A model generated the notes under the pieces. The model was not told where the DNA came from and did not search any database. It saw nothing but the letters and a program-made list of their open reading frames with translations. Positions 26,100 through 33,479 of a DNA stretch of 64,000 nt are shown piece after piece. The position numbers and the translations under genes are program-made. Within the stretch, counting starts at the first letter, position 1. Each line of letters starts with the position of its first letter. The stretch is from MW101C3 sp943367595 (GTDB lineage: Bacteria > Cyanobacteriota > Cyanobacteriia > PCC-6307 > Cyanobiaceae): assembly GCA_943367595.1 (NCBI GenBank), contig CALRJS020000017.1, positions 9,648-73,647 on the forward strand, read 5' to 3'.

Positions 26100-26473
26100 G
26101 CGTGGGCCTGAGGGTCTACAGCTACGCCGGCTGCTCCACCTGCAGAAAAGCTCTGCGATGGCTGCAGGAGCAGGGGATCGATGCCGAGGTGATTGACATC
26201 ACCCTGCATCCGCCATCCCTGCCGGAGCTGCGCCAAGCCCTCGCCCAGCTCGAACGCCGCCGCTTGTTCAACACCAGCGGCGTCAGTTACCGCGCCCTCG
26301 GTTCCGCCGTTGTCAAAGCCATGGACGACGAAGCCGCGTTGGCCGCATTGGCGTCTGACGGAAAGCTGATCAAGCGGCCCTTCCTGATCAGCGCCAGCGG
26401 CACCGTGCTCACGGGCTTTGACCCCCAGCAGTGGCAGACGCTGCTTCTGCCGGAGGCACCGGCGGCACCGTGA
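26096..26473 (+). CDS. ArsC/Spx-family thioredoxin-fold protein
   Basis: 125 residues with a thioredoxin-like fold. The catalytic motif near the N-terminus is YAGCSTCRKALRWL, a CxxC as in Spx and YffB-like proteins rather than the single-Cys of classic plasmid ArsC; the later IKRPFLI segment with the Arg is standard for the family. True arsenate reductase activity is not assured; a disulfide or redox regulatory role is as likely. It is coupled to the ferredoxin upstream by GTGA. The 3' 65 bp overlap the convergent large hypothetical gene. Confidence 0.85.
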   Translation: MSVGLRVYSYAGCSTCRKALRWLQEQGIDAEVIDITLHPPSLPELRQALAQLERRRLFNTSGVSYRALGSAVVKAMDDEAALAALASDGKLIKRPFLISASGTVLTGFDPQQWQTLLLPEAPAAP

Positions 26474-27923
26474 GCTGATCAAGCTCGCGGATCAGGGCAT
26501 CGATGCCGCTGCGGTTGATCTGGCCCAGATAGGTGAGCTTGAGCTCCTCAAGCAGTGAGCACAACAGTTGCTGGCTGCGCGTCACGGCCGGGCCCGATTC
26601 CAGACTGCCGGCCAGCTCTTCCCAGAAGCGATCGAGGGAGCGCTGCATCAGGTCGATCTGGCGGTCGTCCGGGTACTCCAGCCGCCGGCCGGCATTGCGG
26701 GACAGCTCCAGCAGGCTTTCCACCATGCCGGCGGAAAGCTGGCGGGTGAGCTCCTGTTCCATCTGCAGCAACGGCTGAAGCTGGCGCAGCCCCTGCGGCA
26801 CCACGGTCTGCTGCAGGCTCTGCTGCAGGATGTGGCTCAGCAGGGCTCGCAGTTCCGGCGCCAGCCGCGGCAGCACATCGTTGAGCAGCAATGGGCCCCA
26901 GATGCGCAGCAGCTCCACCAGCTCCCGCTCATCGTTGATCGTCACGGTCTGGTGGCTGCGCAGGGCCCGGATGCGCCGGGGCCAGTGGGGGGAACGGATC
27001 AGTCCCTGAGCCCCATCCACCAACTGCAGGGCCAGCACCTCGAACAACTCCACGGCCAGCAGCGACACCACTCCCCGGCTCACCACGGCGCGCAGTGGCT
27101 CGAAGTTGACAAGGCCGCTCACCTGCAGCCGCTCCACCACGGGCACCAGGCGCAGCCAACGCCAGAAGGGCAGCAGCAGAGGCAGATCGGTCCAGCGGCG
27201 CAGCAGCGCTCCCCCCCAGCTCAGCCCGGGAATGCGTCGCCGCAGCCGTGCGGCGCGCAAGAGAATGTCGAGCAGAAAGACGCTCTGGAACGCCAGCAGA
27301 TCCAGTCGCCAGAAGTGGTCGGTGGGGCGCCCGTTCTCATCAATCGATCGCCAGTAGTTGGTGGACACCAGCGGCAGCACCTGCTGCTGCCAGAAGCGGC
27401 GCTCCATTTCCCAGGGGTGCTGGCGCAGCCAGGCGTCGCTCAGCAGCCTCTCGGCCGAGCCTTTGGCGGAATCCAGGTCAGCCTGCTGGCGCAGGCGGTT
27501 CTTGATCTTCTCCAGCGTGCCCGCCCCCACCGAAGCCAGGAACGGGTTGTCGTCGATCATCTGCTGGGTGAGCTCCACCTGCCGGCGGCGCAGCTCCGGC
27601 GCGCTCTGTCCCGCCAGGAGGGCACGATCCAACTGCGCGAAGGCGGCCAGATAGGCCTGGGTTTCCCGGTGCGGTTCGATGCCCTTGACCGGGTCATAGA
27701 AGGGGGTGATGTCCGGCAGCAGCAGCAGCGGCAACACCACCGGCAGCGAAGGCAGCGGGTAGAGGTTCCGCTGCAGCCAGAAGGTGCGCAGTGGCACGTA
27801 GGTGAGGTCGAAACAGACCCACAGCAGGTTGAAGCTGGCCCAGATCGCCACGAAACGGTCCCAGCGGCGGGCCAACCCATGGCTGGCAAAAGGCCGGATC
27901 GCATGCCAGCGGGGGCGAACCAT
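26409..27923 (-). CDS. Large conserved cyanobacterial membrane-associated protein, unknown function
   Basis: About 504 residues. The N-terminal region has two hydrophobic helices (FVAIWASFNLLWVCFDL and LPSLPVVLPLLLLPDITPFY), the middle has a third near LLAFQSVFLLDILL, and the remainder is long amphipathic helix rich in Leu, Arg and Gln. No enzymatic motif stands out. I recall a conserved hypothetical of this layout in Synechococcus, but it has no assigned domain I can name. ATG 27923 or GTG 27929 may be the start. It is divergent from lepB with a 63-bp gap, and its 3' end overlaps the ArsC-like gene. Confidence 0.75.
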   Translation of the reverse strand: MVRPRWHAIRPFASHGLARRWDRFVAIWASFNLLWVCFDLTYVPLRTFWLQRNLYPLPSLPVVLPLLLLPDITPFYDPVKGIEPHRETQAYLAAFAQLDRALLAGQSAPELRRRQVELTQQMIDDNPFLASVGAGTLEKIKNRLRQQADLDSAKGSAERLLSDAWLRQHPWEMERRFWQQQVLPLVSTNYWRSIDENGRPTDHFWRLDLLAFQSVFLLDILLRAARLRRRIPGLSWGGALLRRWTDLPLLLPFWRWLRLVPVVERLQVSGLVNFEPLRAVVSRGVVSLLAVELFEVLALQLVDGAQGLIRSPHWPRRIRALRSHQTVTINDERELVELLRIWGPLLLNDVLPRLAPELRALLSHILQQSLQQTVVPQGLRQLQPLLQMEQELTRQLSAGMVESLLELSRNAGRRLEYPDDRQIDLMQRSLDRFWEELAGSLESGPAVTRSQQLLCSLLEELKLTYLGQINRSGIDALIRELDQLTVPPVPPAEAASATAGGQSP

Positions 27924-27986
27924 GAGCACCGAGCGGTTCCGTCAGGGTAGGAACGCGAGGGAACATGGCTGGGCGCCTATGGTTTC

Positions 27987-28868
27987 ATGTCGGCCACTAC
28001 GCGCCTCCCGCGCCCTCCCTCCGCTGCCCGAACTCTCTTGACCACTGAGGATCTGCCAAGGCCGTCAGAAGCACCCGCGAACCCCGAGCAGCCTTCCCCT
28101 CCGCCGAAGGGCCATCACGGTGGTGAAGCCGAGAGCGCCTGGGCCTTCTGGCGCAGCGTCCTGATCACCCTGCTGGTGGCGCTGGGCATCCGTCAGTTTC
28201 TGATGGAGGCCCGCTTCATCCCCTCCGGCTCGATGCTGCCGGGGCTGCAGATCAACGACCGGCTGCTGGTGGAGAAGCTGTCGCTGCGGAACCGCGAGCC
28301 ACGGCGGGGCGAAATCCTGGTGTTCAACTCCCCCTTCCATTTCGATCCGGCTCTGCGAAAGGATCGCAACAGTGGTCCGCTGCGCTGCCTGCTGGTGAAC
28401 ATTCCGCTGGTGGGCTCCCTGCCAGGCCTTCAGGAGCCGGCCTGCGATGCCTACATCAAGCGTGTCGTGGCCCTGCCCGGCGAGCGCGTGGCCGTCGATC
28501 CGCGCGGGCGGGTGAGCATCAACGGCAAGCTGCTCGATGAGCCCTACGTCAAGAATTACTGCCCCGTCGACAGCCAGGGGGCGGGGCCCTGCCGCACGAT
28601 CAACACGGTGGTGCCGGCGGGTTCGGTGCTGGTGCTGGGCGACAACCGCGCCAACAGCTGGGATGGACGCTTCTGGCCCGGCTCGCCGTTCCTGCCCCAG
28701 AAAGAGGTGATCGGCCGGGCCTTCTACCGGTTCTGGCCGCTCGATCGCCTGGGTGAGCTCGGCGAAAACGACAAGGCCAGCGGTGCGCCAGCTGTTCCGC
28801 CGCTGCTTATTCCTGAGGCCCCCGCCACAGCTCCGGCAGCACCCCCACAGCCAGCACCCGGCCAGTGA
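27987..28868 (+). CDS. lepB: Signal peptidase I
   Basis: Cleaves signal peptides from secreted and thylakoid-lumen proteins. 293 residues: a Pro-rich cytoplasmic N-terminus (about 1-50), one membrane anchor (about 54-70), then box B with the catalytic Ser82 in PSGSMLP, box D with the general-base Lys158 in YIKRVVALPGE, and box E GDNRANSWDGR. The C-terminal Ala/Pro tail is a likely cytoplasm-free extension overlapping the convergent dihydroorotase-like gene by 62 bp. All catalytic residues are intact. Confidence 0.95.
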   Translation: MSATTRLPRPPSAARTLLTTEDLPRPSEAPANPEQPSPPPKGHHGGEAESAWAFWRSVLITLLVALGIRQFLMEARFIPSGSMLPGLQINDRLLVEKLSLRNREPRRGEILVFNSPFHFDPALRKDRNSGPLRCLLVNIPLVGSLPGLQEPACDAYIKRVVALPGERVAVDPRGRVSINGKLLDEPYVKNYCPVDSQGAGPCRTINTVVPAGSVLVLGDNRANSWDGRFWPGSPFLPQKEVIGRAFYRFWPLDRLGELGENDKASGAPAVPPLLIPEAPATAPAAPPQPAPGQ

Positions 28869-30078
28869 CCGTTTCAGCTTCGAAGGGCTGGTTGGCCCCC
28901 CGCGACGCATAGGCATCCCCTGACTCAAGGGTTGAAGCAGCGGCGGGATCGAAAAGCAACCAGCGGCGTGAGCCGGGCTCCAGCCTGTCTTCGGCCAGCC
29001 CCAGGAACCGGGCGGGGCCCCAGCAGAGCCGCTGCCAGAGCGAGGCGGGCGCCCAACCCCGCTGCACCACCAGCTCCTGCCAAAGGGCGGGCAGCACATG
29101 CCGGTGACCGGCCAGCCCGGGGCGGCGCTGATCGAGCGGCAGCAGACGTTCTTCGGCATCGAGCGGCAGGTGATGCACCGCCACGGCCGTGAGCACCCCG
29201 TCGGCGAGGGCCTCGATCAAGGCGTGGCGATCCTGCGGGCTGCCCAGCGAGGGTTCGAGGCGCCAGCCTTCGGCCACCGGATCAAGGCAGCCGCTGTCCG
29301 CCACCAGGTGCCACCAGCAAACGCTAGCCTGCAGCGCCAGCCCGGAGCTGCGCAACAGCTCCACCCCCGCAGCGGTGGAAAGGTTCGCCAGCCGCAGGGG
29401 AGCATCGGGCAGGGAGCGGGCCAGCTGCAGCAGGCTCTGCAAGGGCAGCGTCTCGCTCAGCACGGGATCTAGGGGCCAACCGGCCCGCAGCGCCTCCACG
29501 CTCTCCCGCACGAAACCGCCGAGGGTGAGGTCGGGGTCGCGAGGTGCCAGCAGCACGGGCAGAGGCCCCGCTTCCGCCAGCCGCAGCCCGCGCTCCAGCA
29601 GTGCCAGGGGCGGCAGTGCACCGTCTTCGGCCAGGCCGATGACGCCGGCCTCCGCCAGATCACCATGGGGGGCCAGCTCCTGGCCCCGTCCCCCGCGGCT
29701 GAACGCCCCCCAGAGCGGCAGGAGAAAGGGGTCTGGGGCCTGCAACTGGAGCCGCTCCGGGCGGTCCCGCCAGCTGGTAGCCCGGGGAAGCAGGGCCACG
29801 GTGCCATAGCCCGCCGCTGCCGCGGAGGCCACCAGGCTGGCCAGGGTTTCCGCCCGGCCAGCGAAGGGCTCCTCCAGGGTGCTGTGGGGATCCACCAAAG
29901 CCGGGGCCAGCAGCCAGTCGTGGGCGACCAGGGGCACGAGACCACGGCGCTGGGCCTCGCTGGCGGCGGCCTGATCGAAAGCGACCAGGACACCGTCATC
30001 GAGCAGCACATCGCGGTGGCGCAGGGGCTGATCCGGACCGGCCAGCACCTGCACCTGCGACAGGAAGCGGGCCACCAT
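28807..30078 (-). CDS. Dihydroorotase-like amidohydrolase lacking the HxH metal motif
   Basis: 423 residues with the amidohydrolase layout of dihydroorotase: N-terminal composite beta domain, then WLLAPALVDPHSTLEEPFAG where active enzymes have the DxHxHLREPG signature. Here the second histidine is replaced (HST), and later metal histidines are not clear. Enough remains (AGYGTVALLPRA, ALADGVLTAVAVHHLPLDAEE, and WQRLCWGPARFLGL at the end) to assign the family. This cyanobacterial group is often annotated pyrC; the lost ligand suggests a non-catalytic or altered paralogue. Start ATG at 30078 overlaps the upstream phosphatase stop by one base (TGATG). Confidence 0.8.
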   Translation of the reverse strand: MVARFLSQVQVLAGPDQPLRHRDVLLDDGVLVAFDQAAASEAQRRGLVPLVAHDWLLAPALVDPHSTLEEPFAGRAETLASLVASAAAAGYGTVALLPRATSWRDRPERLQLQAPDPFLLPLWGAFSRGGRGQELAPHGDLAEAGVIGLAEDGALPPLALLERGLRLAEAGPLPVLLAPRDPDLTLGGFVRESVEALRAGWPLDPVLSETLPLQSLLQLARSLPDAPLRLANLSTAAGVELLRSSGLALQASVCWWHLVADSGCLDPVAEGWRLEPSLGSPQDRHALIEALADGVLTAVAVHHLPLDAEERLLPLDQRRPGLAGHRHVLPALWQELVVQRGWAPASLWQRLCWGPARFLGLAEDRLEPGSRRWLLFDPAAASTLESGDAYASRGANQPFEAETVTGRVLAVGVLPELWRGPQE

Positions 30079-31454
30079 CAGAGCGCGCCGGCGGCCGTGC
30101 GGTCGATCACACCACCGAGATGGCTGGTGAGGTTGAGGCTGGACACCACCGGCCAGGCGGAAACAGGGCCGCTGGCCTGACGAGCGGGGTAATCGATCAC
30201 TGTGACGCCGCCGTTGCCCTGCTTGACCATCCAGATGTCGGCGGGGCTGAGCCCGAGCAAGGCGCAGAGCAGGGTTTTGTTCACGGCATCGTGAGCCACC
30301 ACGAGCGCGGTCTCGTCGTCGGCAAGGCTGCGGGCGATCCGCTCCCAGGTGTCGAGCGAACGATCCCAGACCTGCTGAAGATTCTCCCCATCGGGCATCT
30401 GCACGGTGTGGGGCGCCCGCTTCCAGTCGGCCAGCAGCTGGGGCCAACCGGCCTCGATGTCCGCCTCCAGCCGGCCCTCCCACTGGCCGTGGCCGATCTC
30501 CACCAGGCCCTGCAGGCTGGTGAGTGGCACGCCGGGGTGCAGCGCCAGGATCGCTTCGGCGGTCTGGCGCGGCCGCGCCATTGAACTGCTGTAGGCCCGC
30601 TGGATCGGCAGCTCGGCCAGGAAGCGGCCGGCGGCGGCGGCCTGCTCGCGCCCATGGCCATTGAGCGGAATGTCGATCTGCCCCTGGAAGCGCCCCTGGC
30701 GGTTCCAGTCGGTTTCGCCGTGGCGCACGAGCAGCAGGCGGGGCCCCTCTCCCTTCGGCGGCACCGGCACACCCAGATGGGCGGTGCCATTGAGCGATTC
30801 GATCTGCACCTCCACGCTGTGATCGGGGCGGCGGCGCAGATTCAGCACCGAAAGGGAGGCGTTATCGACGCGCAGCCGCTGAAAGCCACTGGCGGGCAGA
30901 CCGAGTGCCGCCAGCAGCAGGCAGCGCAGGATCGCGTTGTGGGCCACCACGAGCACCGTGACGGGCCCATCAGCCGATGACGTTTCGGCCGCGGCGTCGG
31001 TCGCCGGCAGATGGCGCTCCAGCAGGCGATCGAGGAAATCGGCGGCCTGGTCCCTGAGCTCGGGCACCGGCCGGTAGGGCCGGCCGTGACGGGTCAGTTC
31101 GAGCGTGTGGGGAGCCTGGCGCCAGAGCGCGTAGTCGGCAGGAAACCGGTCGCGGATCTCACGGCTCAGCAGACCGCTCCAGGGACCCAGATCCACCTCC
31201 AGCAGACCGCTGTCCGGCTCGGCGATCTGTCCGCCGCCATGGGCTTCCAGCAGCGCGGCGGCGGTGGCACTGGCGCGGCTGAGCGGCGAGGTGTAGGCCG
31301 CATTGATGGCAAGCCCGCGCAGCGCCTCGCCGGTGGCGGTGGCCTGACGCACGCCTTCGCTGGTGAGGGTGGAAAGGTCGTCGCGCCCCTGCACCCGATG
31401 CTCGGTGTTGAAGCTGCTCAGCCCGTGACGGACCAGAAGAAGCCGGAGGGGCAC
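30078..31454 (-). CDS. Double-domain histidine phosphatase (phosphoglycerate-mutase superfamily)
   Basis: Two complete phosphoglycerate-mutase-like domains in tandem. The first opens LLLVRHGLSSFN (RHG at 9-11) and has a distal VVAHNAILR; the second opens LLLVRHGETDWN near residue 237 and has VVAHDAVNK. Both thus have the catalytic RHG and distal His. The family contains cofactor-dependent mutases, phosphoserine phosphatases and the carboxyarabinitol-1-phosphate phosphatases of cyanobacteria; the substrate is not evident. I start at GTG 31454, immediately before the first beta strand, because the longer frame (to 31535) would overlap the divergent CPBP gene; TTG/GTG alternatives exist. Confidence 0.88.
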   Translation of the reverse strand: MPLRLLLVRHGLSSFNTEHRVQGRDDLSTLTSEGVRQATATGEALRGLAINAAYTSPLSRASATAAALLEAHGGGQIAEPDSGLLEVDLGPWSGLLSREIRDRFPADYALWRQAPHTLELTRHGRPYRPVPELRDQAADFLDRLLERHLPATDAAAETSSADGPVTVLVVAHNAILRCLLLAALGLPASGFQRLRVDNASLSVLNLRRRPDHSVEVQIESLNGTAHLGVPVPPKGEGPRLLLVRHGETDWNRQGRFQGQIDIPLNGHGREQAAAAGRFLAELPIQRAYSSSMARPRQTAEAILALHPGVPLTSLQGLVEIGHGQWEGRLEADIEAGWPQLLADWKRAPHTVQMPDGENLQQVWDRSLDTWERIARSLADDETALVVAHDAVNKTLLCALLGLSPADIWMVKQGNGGVTVIDYPARQASGPVSAWPVVSSLNLTSHLGGVIDRTAAGAL

Positions 31455-31483
31455 AGGGATGGGGCCGCAAGCGAGGCCATCGT

Positions 31484-32953
31484 ATGGGAGGGCTTCAGGG
31501 CACAATCGATGCAAAGACGGGACGTGTTGTGACACCGGCAGGCCCGAGGCAACGCATCCCTCCCTGGAAAACGGCGCTGGCCTTCGTCAGCCTGGCCCTC
31601 AGCCTGCTGCTCTGGGTCAATGGTCTGGTGGAGAGCCTCACCCGCCCATCGGTGGGCAACGATCTGGGCAGGCGCCAGCTGGAGCTGGCGGCCCTGGCAG
31701 CGCCGCAACTCCCCTCCAGCTGGCGTGCTGCCGTGGTGGGCCAGGAACCGGAAGCTGCGCTGCTGGCGGAGCTGCAGCGCCAGGCCCAGCTGCCACCCCT
31801 GCCGGACAGCCCCGAAACCGATCAGGACCCTGAGCTTGCCCGCGCCCAGCAACGCTCCACCCTGCTGACCCGGGCGCTGCTGCTGATTCGTGCGGGCACC
31901 CCCGAGCAAGCCCGGCCCCTGCTGGAGCGGCTCGACGATGGCACCGACCCGGACCAGAGCCCCCTGATCCGGAGGCTTTTGGCGGACAGCCCAACGACCG
32001 GCGTCGACCCGGTGGCCGCGGCTCTGCCGCTGGAGAACCCGCTGCAGCGGCGCCTCACCTGTCAGGCACTGGGCGGGTCTGCGGAACGCTGCGCCCTGCC
32101 GGCGGACGAGCGCCGGGCCAAAGCTCAGCTGCTGGCGGCGAACGCCCTGCCGGCCCTGGCCCTGCTGGCCGGCCTGGCCCTGCTGGTACGGGCCGCCTGG
32201 CTGCGACTGAGAACCAAACCCAGCCCGCTGCCCGTGCTGGTGGGACCGGAACTGGGGGCGGTGGATCTGATCCTGCTGATCTCGGGCGGCTTCGTGCTGC
32301 TGGGCGAAGTCCTCACGCCGGTGCTGGTGAGCCCGGTGCTGAAGCGGTTGCTCGACGGGCTGCAGGTGGAACCCTCCCTGGCGAAAGGCCTCACCGTGGT
32401 GGCCCTCTACCTCGGCCTGATGGCCGCTCCACTGGCGATCCTGCTGGTGATGCTGCCCAAGGCCGGCCCCGAGGGTGGGTGGCTGCAGTTTCGCTGGCGC
32501 CCGCTGGCGACCACGCTCGGGAAGTCGTTTAAGTACTTCCTGATGGTGCTGCCGCTGGTGAGCTTCGCCGGCTGGCTGCAACAGCAGATCTGGCCGGATC
32601 CCGGCGGCAGCAATCCGCTGCTGGAGATGGTGCTGAACAACCGCAGCAGCCTCGGCCTGCTGTGTTTCGCCTTCACCGCCGTTGTGCTGGCGCCCCTGTT
32701 CGAGGAGGTGATCTTTCGCGGTGTGCTGTTGCCGGTGGTGGCCCGCGACCTGGGAGCCAGCTGGGGAGTGGTGATCAGCGCCACGATCTTCGCGGTGGCG
32801 CACCTGAGCCTTGGGGAGCTTCCCGCCCTGTTCGTGCTGGGTCTGGCCCTGGGCTGGCTGCGGCTCAACAGCGGCCGGCTGAGTGCCAGCGTGTGGCTGC
32901 ATTCCCTCTGGAACGGCTTCACCTTCACCAACCTGCTGCTGCTGGGAAGCTGA
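31484..32953 (+). CDS. CPBP-family intramembrane glutamic protease (CAAX/Abi type)
   Basis: 489 residues. The N-terminal half has one membrane helix and a soluble Gln/Leu-rich region; the C-terminal half has about eight helices with the CPBP signature FEEVIFRG (EExxxR, Glu near 406-407), the second motif FAVAHLSLGE with its His near 438, and the third motif HSLWNGFTF (HxxxN). Cyanobacterial members of this type are unassigned; relatives process prenylated proteins or bacteriocins. ATG 31484 has GAGG 7 nt upstream; GTG 31529 is an alternative. It is divergent from the histidine phosphatase. Confidence 0.88.
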   Translation: MGGLQGTIDAKTGRVVTPAGPRQRIPPWKTALAFVSLALSLLLWVNGLVESLTRPSVGNDLGRRQLELAALAAPQLPSSWRAAVVGQEPEAALLAELQRQAQLPPLPDSPETDQDPELARAQQRSTLLTRALLLIRAGTPEQARPLLERLDDGTDPDQSPLIRRLLADSPTTGVDPVAAALPLENPLQRRLTCQALGGSAERCALPADERRAKAQLLAANALPALALLAGLALLVRAAWLRLRTKPSPLPVLVGPELGAVDLILLISGGFVLLGEVLTPVLVSPVLKRLLDGLQVEPSLAKGLTVVALYLGLMAAPLAILLVMLPKAGPEGGWLQFRWRPLATTLGKSFKYFLMVLPLVSFAGWLQQQIWPDPGGSNPLLEMVLNNRSSLGLLCFAFTAVVLAPLFEEVIFRGVLLPVVARDLGASWGVVISATIFAVAHLSLGELPALFVLGLALGWLRLNSGRLSASVWLHSLWNGFTFTNLLLLGS

Positions 32954-33010
32954 CGTCGCCTTGCTGAGCCTGCGCACGCATGGTTCACTGGCGGATCGAG
33001 GCACATTCCC

Positions 33011-33478
33011 GTGGTCGCTGTTCCTTCAGCCGCACCTGCTGCAGCGCCCTCCCTTCGCCGGCGCCCCTTCGCCGTCATCCAGGGTTCGCTGTCGTCGCGC
33101 AAGGTGGCGCGGCAGGCTCCTGTGCTTGCCGTGCTGCACAAGGCGGCCGATGGGCTGCTGATCGCTCTCGGCGGCTCGATGATTGGCCTGGCCGCCCTCA
33201 CCGTCCACTGGCAGAGCCAATGGACCAGGAGCTACCAGGAACTGGAATCGGCTCAGGTGCTGGAACACCGTTTGCAGGAATCGGTGGCCCAGTTGGAGCG
33301 CCATCACCTGACGGCGGCCCGTCGGCCCGGCCAGCTGATCCCCACGAGCATCCGTCAGCTCGTTTATCTCCCCTCTCCTTCGGATGACCCCAAGGCCGCT
33401 GCCGCACTCCCCCTGCTCGGCCAGGTGAACGCCACCATGCTCGACGTCAGCCAGCGCACCGTTCGTCCCGGTTACTGA
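33011..33478 (+). CDS. Small bitopic membrane protein upstream of ftsI (FtsL-like candidate)
   Basis: 155 residues: basic N-terminal cytoplasmic tail, a single membrane helix at about 49-66 (LLIALGGSMIGLAALTVHW), then a short periplasmic coiled coil (SYQELESAQVLEHRLQESVAQ), and a Pro-rich end. This topology and its position one base ahead of ftsI match FtsL/FtsB-type divisome proteins, which are too divergent to recognise by sequence. The FtsL role is inference; the topology and coupling are seen. GTG at 33011; stop 33476-33478 is followed at once by the ftsI start at 33480. Confidence 0.75.
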   Translation: MVAVPSAAPAAAPSLRRRPFAVIQGSLSSRKVARQAPVLAVLHKAADGLLIALGGSMIGLAALTVHWQSQWTRSYQELESAQVLEHRLQESVAQLERHHLTAARRPGQLIPTSIRQLVYLPSPSDDPKAAAALPLLGQVNATMLDVSQRTVRPGY

Positions 33479-33479
33479 G

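Noticed and set aside
31484..32953. Phage-defence (Abi) system from the CPBP/Abi-type protease
   Set aside because: No toxin, restriction or other defence genes surround it; CPBP proteins are common housekeeping genes in cyanobacteria.
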